From contig JADKCL010000007.1 in the NCBI GenBank assembly GCA_016718825.1, positions 124,001 through 188,000 on the forward strand: a stretch of 64,000 nt of DNA, written 5' to 3'. A model generated the notes under the pieces. It searched no databases. It was not told the origin of the DNA and saw nothing but the letters and a program-made list of their open reading frames with translations. The DNA is from Bacteroidota bacterium. Lineage in GTDB: Bacteria; Bacteroidota; Bacteroidia; J057; JADKCL01. Made by a program: the position numbers and the translations under genes. This document shows positions 24,216-32,040 of the stretch, piece after piece (the first letter of the stretch is position 1; the number at the start of each line of letters is the position of its first letter).

Positions 24216-26411
24216 ATGTTTAAAAAACCTTTTCTGATGTTGGTGGGCTTGCTTTTTGGCTTGCGCCTGATGGCAGGTAATCCAACCTCGATGCCCGTTC
24301 CGCCCAATGAAGGCATGTGGCTTCCTCACCTGATCAAGACACTCAATTTCTCCGAGATGCAGCAAATGGGCTTCAAGCTCTCTGCCGAGGATATCTATAG
24401 TGTCAACAAATCTTCGCTCAAAGATGCCGTCGTGCAACTGGGTGGATTTTGTACCGCTGAAGTGGTATCGCCTGAAGGCCTGCTCTTCACCAACCACCAC
24501 TGCGGTTACGATGCGATTGCAACCCACAGTTCGGTCGAGCACGACTACTTGACCGATGGCTTTTGGGCCATGTCAAAATCTGAAGAGCTCCCCAACGAAG
24601 GCTTGACCGTTTCCTTTCTGCAGCGCATCGAAGATGTGACCGCACGTCTTGCCACGGTTGCTGCGGGCGCAAGTGCAGAAGAGGCTGAAGTCAAGATAGG
24701 AGAAGAAATCGAGAAAATTGAAATGGAAGCTTCCGAGGACGGTAAATACCGCGCCGAGGTCAAGCCGATGTTCAATGGCAACGAGCACCTTCTGTTTGTC
24801 TATGAAGTCTTCCGCGACATCCGCCTCGTGGGTGCACCGCCTTCAAGCATCGGCAAATTCGGTGGCGACACCGACAACTGGATGTGGCCTCGCCAAACCG
24901 GCGACTTCTCCATCATGCGTGTCTATGCCGACAAAGACAACAATCCTGCCGATTATTCGGCCGACAACGTGCCTTACAAACCCAAGCACTTTTTGCCGGT
25001 TTCGATCAAAGGCTTGAAGGAAGGTGAATTTGCAATGACCATGGGCTATCCTGGCAGCACCGACCGCTACCTCAGCTCTTACGCGATTGACTTTCAGTAC
25101 AAAAACAGCAATCCTTTGATCGTGAAGATCTTGGGCGAGCGTTTGCGCATCATGAAGGCCGATATGGATGCAGATCCCAAAGTACGCATCATGCTGGCGA
25201 GCAACTATGCATCCCTTGCTAATACCTATAAGTACTTCCTGGGCCAAAACCGTGGCTTGGATCGCCGTGGTTTGATCGAGGAGCGCCAAGCGATGGAAGC
25301 CGAGTTCACCAAATGGGCAAATGCTGATCCTACCCGCAAGGGAAAATATGGAAAAGTGCTCGAAGACTTCAAGAAAAACTACGAGCAAAGTGCTGGGGTA
25401 TTGAACCTTGCGAGTTACATGAACATGGCAGGTTTTGCGCCTGGCTTGGTTACTTATGGCATTGGATACTGGAGACTTGGCATGGCCATGGCCAAAAGCC
25501 CCGATGATGCCTCTGCTTGGGCTGGCCAAATCCAAAGCCTCAAAGACGGACTCGACGCGCACTTCAAGGAATACAATCTCCATACCGATCAAAACATCTT
25601 TGCACGCATGAGCGAGCTGATGCATACCGATCTTCCCGAAATGTATCATTTGGATGCCTTCAAGGGCAAGTTGTTCAGCAAGTCAAAGGCAAAAGGCGAA
25701 ATGAGCCGCTATCAGGCCTATGCAGCCAATGTTTTCAAATCCAGCATGTTGGTGGATGCCGCGCGTGCCAAGGCATTCTTGGATAAGCCCAGCAAGAAGG
25801 CACTTGATGCCGATCCGGGGGTTGAATTCGTGACCAGCGTGATCACGCTCTATCGTTCACAACTTGCAGCAGGTCAAGGAATGTTTGAGGCAGTCAACGC
25901 GGCTAGCATGAAGACCTACGAGGCCGGCATGCACGAAATGATGCCCAACAAGAAATTCTATCCCGATGCCAACTTCACCATGCGTGTGAGCTACGGCAAG
26001 ATGATTCCTTATGATCCACGCGACGGTGTGAGCTACAAAGCGCAGACCTTTGCAAAGGGCATTTTGGAGAAGGAAGTCAAAGGCGACGAAGAATTTGACG
26101 TTCCAGCCAAACTCCACGATCTTTTTGTGAAGAAAGACTTCGGACGTTATGGCCAAAATGGCGATTTGCCACTGTGCTTCCTTACCGACAACGACATCAC
26201 AGGCGGTAACTCCGGTTCACCGGTGATCAATGGCAATGGCGAATTGATCGGTATCGCATTTGACGGCAACTGGGAATCGATGACGGGTGACCTCGTTTTC
26301 GATCCAGGTGTGCAGCGTACCATCAGCGTGGACATCCGCTACGTGCTTTTCGTGATCGAGAAGTATGCAGGAGCCACCAACCTGATCAAGGAATTGACCA
26401 TCGTTCAGTAA
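24216..26411 (+). CDS. S46-family dipeptidyl-peptidase, DPP7-type
   Basis: A 731-residue exported serine dipeptidase that removes N-terminal dipeptides in the periplasm. Signal peptide 1-21. The catalytic His95 lies in TNHHCGYDAI and Ser666 in GGNSGSPVINGNGEL. The residue 18 positions after the catalytic serine, which is Arg673 in Porphyromonas DPP11 and Gly673 in DPP7, is Gly684 here (AFDGNWE). That points to DPP7-type preference for hydrophobic P1 residues and not the acidic preference of DPP11. ATG 24216 gives the clean signal peptide. A strong terminator follows. Confidence 0.95.
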   Translation: MFKKPFLMLVGLLFGLRLMAGNPTSMPVPPNEGMWLPHLIKTLNFSEMQQMGFKLSAEDIYSVNKSSLKDAVVQLGGFCTAEVVSPEGLLFTNHHCGYDAIATHSSVEHDYLTDGFWAMSKSEELPNEGLTVSFLQRIEDVTARLATVAAGASAEEAEVKIGEEIEKIEMEASEDGKYRAEVKPMFNGNEHLLFVYEVFRDIRLVGAPPSSIGKFGGDTDNWMWPRQTGDFSIMRVYADKDNNPADYSADNVPYKPKHFLPVSIKGLKEGEFAMTMGYPGSTDRYLSSYAIDFQYKNSNPLIVKILGERLRIMKADMDADPKVRIMLASNYASLANTYKYFLGQNRGLDRRGLIEERQAMEAEFTKWANADPTRKGKYGKVLEDFKKNYEQSAGVLNLASYMNMAGFAPGLVTYGIGYWRLGMAMAKSPDDASAWAGQIQSLKDGLDAHFKEYNLHTDQNIFARMSELMHTDLPEMYHLDAFKGKLFSKSKAKGEMSRYQAYAANVFKSSMLVDAARAKAFLDKPSKKALDADPGVEFVTSVITLYRSQLAAGQGMFEAVNAASMKTYEAGMHEMMPNKKFYPDANFTMRVSYGKMIPYDPRDGVSYKAQTFAKGILEKEVKGDEEFDVPAKLHDLFVKKDFGRYGQNGDLPLCFLTDNDITGGNSGSPVINGNGELIGIAFDGNWESMTGDLVFDPGVQRTISVDIRYVLFVIEKYAGATNLIKELTIVQ

Positions 26412-26431
26412 TCCTGTCGAATGGTTTTGAG

Positions 26432-26467
26432 AAAGCGGCTGGGCTTCGGTTCAGCCGCTTTTTTCAT
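26432..26467 (+). terminator. Intrinsic terminator after the S46 peptidase gene
   Basis: AAAGCGGCT (26432-26440) pairs with AGCCGCTTT (26453-26461) around a 12-base loop, followed by a T run (26459-26464). It starts 20 bases after the stop and overlaps the convergent neighbour's end. Confidence 0.88.
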
Positions 26468-27090
26468 TCCTCCTTTTTGCTGCCTTCCCAGGGATTAGGT
26501 GAATTCAGCATTCTGAGCAACCCTCTTTCCTCGAAATATTGACGATAGGCAAGCCGCAATTCCGTCGGCTCCATCCCGATGAACATTTGATCATAGGGGT
26601 ATTCAGGTTCGAAAGGAGCGGGCAAAAAAAGTGTATCCCCCATATCGAGGGGTATAGCTGCGTAGACTGCCCGATGTCTTTCTACGTACTGCATTCGCTT
26701 GATGCCTTCATCGATGGAATTCAAAATACGTTTTCTGCCAATGACATTCATTTCCAAAAGGAGCCCCAGTGAATCAGTATGCAGCTTGTTGGCCTCGTAC
26801 TGATCGACAATTGCTTCAAGGTTTTCCCGGGCGGCACCGACTTGTCCTTCTCGCATGTTGATTTCGAAATGCAGAAGGCGAATTTGCATGTAAGCGGATT
26901 GATGTGCATTTCCGCAAAATCCAAAATCTGCTTTGGATGTCTGCTTCAAACACTTTTTTGCCTTGGCAAAGTCTCCATTATCCACGGCCTCACGCGCTTC
27001 CCAAATGAGGCTAAATCCGTCTAGCTTTTGTGCCTTGACGAGCATTCCGATGAGTAAAAAGAGAAGGGTATGAAGAATTCGTTTTTTCAT
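26464..27090 (-). CDS. Secreted hypothetical protein
   Basis: A 208-residue protein with a signal peptide (MKKRILHTLLFLLIGMLVKAQ). The mature part is mostly helical and looks TPR-like in its first half (EAVDNGDFAKAKKCLKQ, then a second helix pair near 70-95). No family or catalytic site is recognised. It converges with the S46 peptidase gene; the 275-bp region upstream is shared with the divergent gene at 27366 and holds two DnaA-box sequences. Confidence 0.75.
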   Translation of the reverse strand: MKKRILHTLLFLLIGMLVKAQKLDGFSLIWEAREAVDNGDFAKAKKCLKQTSKADFGFCGNAHQSAYMQIRLLHFEINMREGQVGAARENLEAIVDQYEANKLHTDSLGLLLEMNVIGRKRILNSIDEGIKRMQYVERHRAVYAAIPLDMGDTLFLPAPFEPEYPYDQMFIGMEPTELRLAYRQYFEERGLLRMLNSPNPWEGSKKEE

Positions 27091-27253
27091 TGGGGTATTG
27101 AGTTGAAACAGCGTGGCCGGCTTCCGGGTGAAGATTACACAGAGAATATGCCAGATAAAATTAGATTTTTCTGCGGATTTCGTTGGTGGATTTGCTTGAA
27201 AGGGTATCCAATATTGGTTGGAGGGCTAAGGTTAAATCTTTGCGAATTTCAGG

Positions 27254-27325
27254 TTATCCACATTCCGTCCGTCAGATATCCCCATTTCTGTAAAAATTTG
27301 CAATCCGCTTGCATGTTTATCCACA
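27254..27325 (+). other. Two DnaA-box consensus sites in a 275-bp intergenic region
   Basis: TTATCCACA occurs at 27254-27262 and again at 27317-27325 in the same orientation, 63 bp apart, within the AT-rich gap 27091-27365 between divergent genes. The 9-mer is the canonical bacterial DnaA box. No dnaA, dnaN or other origin genes are nearby. Confidence 0.45.
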
Positions 27326-27365
27326 ATTCGCTTATTTCACCTTTAGAATCTTGGTTGCAAGAAGA

Positions 27366-27998
27366 ATGAAAAGACTTGGACTTCTGTTTTGGGTGATGTT
27401 GCTGGGCATGCAAATGCGTGCTGGCGGTGGCCCTGTGGCAGATGTCAAGGTGATTCATGCCGAAGGCAAGATTTTTTACCACGAGATTTTCATCAGCTGG
27501 AGCACCGAGTTTGAACGTAGTGCCTGCGATTTTCTGATTGAAGCGTCCGAAGACGGCAAGGACTGGCGCATTCGGGGAAGGATCAAAAGCAAAGGAAACG
27601 CAGAAAGTCACGCCGAATACAACTTTGTGGATGTCCGCGACGATCATTTGCACCATTACCGCATTCGCAAAGCCGACCACGCTGGTAAGATGGAGACGCT
27701 CTCAGAGTTTTCGCTCGCAGATTACAGCATCAATGTCACGCTCGACGAGGTCGTGATCGACCATGAAAAGAAGTTGCTCATCGAATACCGTGTCGACCAA
27801 GACCAAGAATTGATCGTACGCGTTTATAACAGAATCGGCGAACAAGTAGTTACCAAGGTGATGCCCTTCAACCGGGCTGGCGAGTACATTTATCAACTGG
27901 ACATCAGCGACCTCAAAAAGGACCGCTATTTGCTCGTGGTAACCCAAGCTTTGCTCGACAAATCGGTTGCCGAAAAGGCATTTCAAGTCGTCAATTAA
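27366..27998 (+). CDS. Secreted beta-sandwich protein, fibronectin/T9SS-tail-like
   Basis: A 210-residue protein with a signal peptide (MKRLGLLFWVMLLGMQMRAG). The first half resembles the fibronectin-type stretch often found before T9SS tails (SWSTEFERSACDFLIEASED ... FVDVRDDHLHHYRI). The second half resembles a FlgD/sorting-tail sandwich (VRVYNRIGEQVVTKV ... LDISDLKKDRYLLVV). No separate cargo or enzyme domain is present. Probably exported or periplasmic; function unknown. ATG 27366 fits the signal peptide. The next gene starts 9 bases after its stop. Confidence 0.75.
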   Translation: MKRLGLLFWVMLLGMQMRAGGGPVADVKVIHAEGKIFYHEIFISWSTEFERSACDFLIEASEDGKDWRIRGRIKSKGNAESHAEYNFVDVRDDHLHHYRIRKADHAGKMETLSEFSLADYSINVTLDEVVIDHEKKLLIEYRVDQDQELIVRVYNRIGEQVVTKVMPFNRAGEYIYQLDISDLKKDRYLLVVTQALLDKSVAEKAFQVVN

Positions 27999-28007
27999 TC
28001 CGCTACC

Positions 28008-28466
28008 ATGCGTCACGTCTGGATTTTTCAACTTGCATCCGCCCCAACGGAATCCCAAAAGGCATCGATTTTGCCTCAATTGGAGGCTTTTGTCGCCGTT
28101 TGGAAGGCGCACGGCGCGCCTGTGCCTGGTGAAGTCTCCCTCCGCCACGAACGCTTCGTGGTCGTGCAAGCCGAACCCGGCCATGCCTCAGGTTGCTCCA
28201 TCGACTCCATGAACAAAGGCGTCCATGAGATTCTAACGGCCGCAGGAATCGAAATTCTGGGCCCGGAACGTGTGTTTTTCCGCGAGATAGACGGTAGCAT
28301 CGCCCATATTGACTTCAAAGAAGCAAAGCCGGCAATTCTTTCAGGAAGACTTGGTGCCCATTCGGTGGTGTTTGATTCAACGTTGGGCAATTCCAATGAC
28401 CTTGGTCGATGGGAAACTACACTTGACCAAACTTGGTTGGGTCGATTTTTGCCGCAGCAAGCCTGA
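28008..28466 (+). CDS. Conserved Bacteroidota protein (misnamed 'ABC transporter ATPase' family)
   Basis: A 152-residue soluble protein whose pattern VWIFQLASAPT ... FVAVWKAHGAPVPGEV ... RFVVVQAEPGHASGCSIDSM matches a small family widely conserved in Bacteroidota. Database entries often call it an ABC transporter ATPase, yet it has no Walker A motif, so that name is not supported. The invariant SGCSIDS block suggests a catalytic or cofactor-binding cysteine/serine. It lies 9 bp after the preceding secreted-protein gene and converges with the HD-Pnk gene. Function unknown. Confidence 0.8.
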   Translation: MRHVWIFQLASAPTESQKASILPQLEAFVAVWKAHGAPVPGEVSLRHERFVVVQAEPGHASGCSIDSMNKGVHEILTAAGIEILGPERVFFREIDGSIAHIDFKEAKPAILSGRLGAHSVVFDSTLGNSNDLGRWETTLDQTWLGRFLPQQA

Positions 28467-28485
28467 TTCTCACTACTTTTTTGAT

Positions 28486-29634
28486 CTAAAGGGCTTCTCC
28501 GTGGATGTAGCGCATGTTGTGCGCCTCCCAGGGATGGATCAAATCCACTTGATGGTATTCGTTTTCCAGGGTTGAAATTGCCATTTCAACGCCGCTGTCT
28601 TGGTTTCTGGTTTTCAACACTTCCAAGCCCGTTTCCACGATATCGTAATTGACCTCCACGGGCATGTCGCGCAAAATATCCGTGAGCTGCCTGCGAATGC
28701 CTTCTTCAATGGGGCGGGATTCAATGATCAGGTGCTGATGGCGGTTCAAGTAAACGCGAAGCAGGTGCTTGATCTCCACCATTTTACGGCCCTGCAGGTA
28801 GGAGTTGTTCACGAGCGAGTTGTCGATCCCGTGTTCTCCAAGGTGAATGGTGAAATTGTCGGGATATTCCTTGGCGATCCAGGTGGATTTGCCCGAAAGG
28901 GGAGGGCCGATCACAAGGGTCGCCTTTTGGCCGCGGGTCTGTTGCGTATCGGTTTGGCGGGCCTGTAAAAGTTTTTCCAGCAACCGCACATCCTTCATTT
29001 TGATGGCATTCCAGACGGCGTTTTTGTGGCGCAAGTTCCAGGATTCAAAGGATCCGTGAAGGGTTTTGAATTTGCCCAACTCGAATTCGGCTTTTGGAAC
29101 GGAGTGTTCGTGGAAGTAGTGCATTTTCGCCAAAACTTCTACACTGTCATCACATTGCCGGCCATAAAAGTCAAACAACCCAAAAATTGCCAAAAGTCGG
29201 ATGTCGGTGCGGGTTCCCAGCAGTTTCAGTTCATCCAAGGACTGTTGCCATTGTGAAAATTTCAGTGGAAAGCCATGCCAACGTACCAAATCGAGGATTC
29301 GCCTACGATTGGAGGGCGAAATCTCAGGATGCTGCAACAGTATTTCCAAGGCAAAAGGCACGCCTGCCCGCTCATGCCCGGGCGAGCGCCATCGGTTGTC
29401 TTGCCAAACTGTCGCCACTGTCTTGCCGATGTCGTGCAAAACGGCCGCCCAATAAAGGACAAGCCGTTCATCGTCGTCGAGGTCGAATTGATGCTGCATG
29501 TCAAGGCATTGTTGCACAACGAATTGTGTATGCGCCAAAACACTGCCTTCGCGGTGATACCGCGGATTTTGCGGCGTTGCATCCATCTGCTCCAAGAGCG
29601 ACGCAGGCAAAGGAAGTGGTTGATCGTGCTTCAT
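28486..29634 (-). CDS. HD-Pnk-like nucleic acid end-healing enzyme
   Basis: A 382-residue fusion of an N-terminal HD phosphohydrolase and a C-terminal P-loop polynucleotide kinase, the layout of HD-Pnk from the Bacteroidota Runella. The expected activities are removal of 2',3'-cyclic or 3' phosphates and 5'-OH phosphorylation before ligation. Candidate HD metal ligands are His35, His67-Asp68 (VLHDIGK), His87 (GHERAG), His120 (RWHGFP) and Asp155 (LFDFYGRQ). Walker A is GPPLSGKST at 243-251. ATG 29634 follows AAGG, and TAATTTTGC sits just upstream as a -7-like box. No ligase gene is adjacent. Confidence 0.9.
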   Translation of the reverse strand: MKHDQPLPLPASLLEQMDATPQNPRYHREGSVLAHTQFVVQQCLDMQHQFDLDDDERLVLYWAAVLHDIGKTVATVWQDNRWRSPGHERAGVPFALEILLQHPEISPSNRRRILDLVRWHGFPLKFSQWQQSLDELKLLGTRTDIRLLAIFGLFDFYGRQCDDSVEVLAKMHYFHEHSVPKAEFELGKFKTLHGSFESWNLRHKNAVWNAIKMKDVRLLEKLLQARQTDTQQTRGQKATLVIGPPLSGKSTWIAKEYPDNFTIHLGEHGIDNSLVNNSYLQGRKMVEIKHLLRVYLNRHQHLIIESRPIEEGIRRQLTDILRDMPVEVNYDIVETGLEVLKTRNQDSGVEMAISTLENEYHQVDLIHPWEAHNMRYIHGEAL

Positions 29635-29741
29635 CTTACCTTGCAAAATTACGGAAGTTGAAGGCAATAATGACTTAAGATTTGCTTAACACACGCTGAA
29701 AATTCGAATGCTTTCGCGCCAGACCGATACCGTCTCTTTGG

Positions 29742-32033
29742 TTAGAGGCCGCCGTCTTCAGCGTCCAAGTCCTCTTCTTCTTCCTCAATGTCCTCTTCGT
29801 CAATCGGCGGTTTTGCGGCGGGATCCATACCGAAATCGTCAAATTCCTTGAGTAAATCGGCATCTTCCTCAGGGTCAGTTTCCCATTCGTAGTCGTCGAG
29901 TGCCTCGTCCTGATTCCAGTCCCAATCGGTTTCCTTCATGAATTCGGGGTCGAAGTCGTCTTCTGTGAGGTCGTCAAAATCAAATTCCTCGCTTGTCGGA
30001 AGCACAGACGGACCTTGGTAATTGGGATCGAGCCAAAGTTCAAATTCGACGCGGCGGTTCATGTTCTTATGATCCTCGTTGTCATTGGCCACCAAGGGTC
30101 TCGTTTCACCAAATCCTTGCGCCAAGATCATATCCTCGCTGAATCCGCCAGCCCCGACAATGTATTTCCGGATCATGGCCGCCCGTTTGCGCGACAATTC
30201 CAAGTTGTATTTGGCTTCGCCGTCACTGTCTGTATGTCCCTTGACCTCCAACCTGAACATCGGATATTTCTTCAAAAAGCCGATCAGGTAGTTCAATTTC
30301 GGTTCGATGCGGTCATTCAATTCGTAGCTGTCGTCGTCGAATTCCAGATTTTCAAAGACCATCGGCTTGCCGACATCAAAGCTTTTGGTGATTTCCGTGA
30401 ACGTCGTATCGCCATTGAGCGTGATGTCCTCCTTGATGGTAAGGAAGTTCTCGCCTTGAATATAGATGTCGTACTTGTGGCTGTTGATCAGGTCAAACTC
30501 AAAGTAGCCGAATTTATTGATGTGCTTGGGCGCCACTTCGATGCCTTGATCGCGGTCGATCACGAGGACAATGCCTGTGATCGGATTTCCGGTCACGGAG
30601 TCAATGAGGTAACCACGCAAGGTCACAATCGCATCCGGGCGTGCCTCCATGGGCATCGCAAAGGAATACAAATCAAAGTTTTGCTGGTATTCTGCCTTGT
30701 TTTGATCCTTTTTGGCACTCGCGTAAAAGAGCCTTGTCCCCTTGCCGTCGATGGAAAAATAGTATTCGTTGGAGGGCGAATTGACGAGCGGACCGACATT
30801 TTTAGGGCTTTCCCAATGGTCATCGAGCCAACGCGCTTTGTAAATGTCGTAGCCTCCCAAGTTTTTGAGGTGCCCCGTCGAACTAAAATAGAAGGATTGG
30901 TTGACCTGATGGAAAAACGGCGTTACTTCATCTTCAATGGTGTTGATGGTAGGACCGAGATTTTCGGCCTTTGTCCAGGTGCCGTCTTCCAGTCTCCGCG
31001 TTACGTACAAATCGCTTTTTCCAAATCCCCCCTTGCGGTTACTCGTGAAATACAGCGCTTTGCCGTCGGGCGTGATGTTGGGGTGGCTGTCCCATTCTGC
31101 CGAATTGACATTGGGGCCGATGTTTCGAATGTTGATCCATTCGCCGCCTGAGAAGTCTGCAATGTAGATGTCGCAGGATCCGTAGCCATTGGGTTCGTCA
31201 CAACGGGTAAAGTACAACGTGCGCCCGTCAGGACTCAAAGTCGCCGACCCTTCGTTGTATTTGCTGTTGATGATCCCCGAAAATCGTTCGGCATAGCTCC
31301 AAGTGCCATCGATAAAGCCCTTTTCGACAAAGTAGAGATCCTCGTTTTTGCGTTCGCCGATGTCGTCGATCACAATCTCCTCGTCGCGCCGGCTTGTGAA
31401 GATCAAAACCGAGTCGCTCGGGTGCATAAACGGTGCATAATCCGGTCGCTCCGAATTGATTTTCGGGCCCATGTTGAGCATCACGCCTTTGGGCGGAATC
31501 AGCGGATCGATTTTGCGCCGAGCCTCCAAAATCTTGTAATAGAATTGAAGATCAACCCATTCGACATTCTTCTGGGCCTTGAGCGAATCAAAGTGAATCT
31601 TGACCTGTGGTTTCCAGGGCCGCTGATTTTTCAGACCAACTTCGTAGTAAAGCGCCGAGGCGATCGTGTCGCCCAGCAATTCCTTGACTTGGCCCGCCTT
31701 CCAGAGGTAATCGACGTGGGTATTAAAATTTTTGATGCCCCAATGGCCAATGAAATTGCTCAAAAGCGTATCCAACGCAATCAAATCCTGCTCTAATTCA
31801 GCCTTTTCTATGCGTTTGATGTATTCCTTGCCGTCGTAAAAGGGATATTCGTTGATGTGCGGGAAGACCAGAAACGGCAACGAACTGCTTTCAAATTCGC
31901 TGGTTTTTTCTTGGAGATAGACGGATTTCTCCAGTTTCAGGCTCAATTCCTTCCCGGCTTGCCCGTAAACAGTGGCAAGCAACAGCGGCAAACTGATCAG
32001 GATTTGCCGTAGGATGGAGGTGAAGGCCCTCAT
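29742..32033 (-). CDS. Propeller-OmpA envelope protein with very acidic C-terminal tail
   Basis: A 763-residue exported protein. A signal peptide (1-24) is followed by a helical TPR-like region, WD40-like PD40 repeats (about 185-450; SPDGRTLYFTRCDEPNG and TPDGKALYFTSNRKGGFG), a carboxypeptidase-like regulatory domain (about 485-555) and an OmpA peptidoglycan-binding domain (about 565-675; VKGHTDSDGEAKYNLELSRK). This is the PorE domain order. The last 86 residues carry 41 Asp/Glu and 3 Lys, an unusual addition after OmpA. It starts 7 bases after the stop of the coiled-coil gene, so they form an operon. Confidence 0.9.
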   Translation of the reverse strand: MRAFTSILRQILISLPLLLATVYGQAGKELSLKLEKSVYLQEKTSEFESSSLPFLVFPHINEYPFYDGKEYIKRIEKAELEQDLIALDTLLSNFIGHWGIKNFNTHVDYLWKAGQVKELLGDTIASALYYEVGLKNQRPWKPQVKIHFDSLKAQKNVEWVDLQFYYKILEARRKIDPLIPPKGVMLNMGPKINSERPDYAPFMHPSDSVLIFTSRRDEEIVIDDIGERKNEDLYFVEKGFIDGTWSYAERFSGIINSKYNEGSATLSPDGRTLYFTRCDEPNGYGSCDIYIADFSGGEWINIRNIGPNVNSAEWDSHPNITPDGKALYFTSNRKGGFGKSDLYVTRRLEDGTWTKAENLGPTINTIEDEVTPFFHQVNQSFYFSSTGHLKNLGGYDIYKARWLDDHWESPKNVGPLVNSPSNEYYFSIDGKGTRLFYASAKKDQNKAEYQQNFDLYSFAMPMEARPDAIVTLRGYLIDSVTGNPITGIVLVIDRDQGIEVAPKHINKFGYFEFDLINSHKYDIYIQGENFLTIKEDITLNGDTTFTEITKSFDVGKPMVFENLEFDDDSYELNDRIEPKLNYLIGFLKKYPMFRLEVKGHTDSDGEAKYNLELSRKRAAMIRKYIVGAGGFSEDMILAQGFGETRPLVANDNEDHKNMNRRVEFELWLDPNYQGPSVLPTSEEFDFDDLTEDDFDPEFMKETDWDWNQDEALDDYEWETDPEEDADLLKEFDDFGMDPAAKPPIDEEDIEEEEEDLDAEDGGL

Positions 32034-32040
32034 GCTGTAA

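Noticed and set aside
27070..27369. A 99-codon open frame on the plus strand between divergent genes
   Set aside because: It overlaps the start of the 26464 gene, has many Cys/Trp residues, no signal peptide and no family match, and spans the DnaA boxes.
28008..28466. ABC transporter ATPase
   Set aside because: The database-style name for this family is unsupported: the protein has no Walker A, Walker B or ABC signature.
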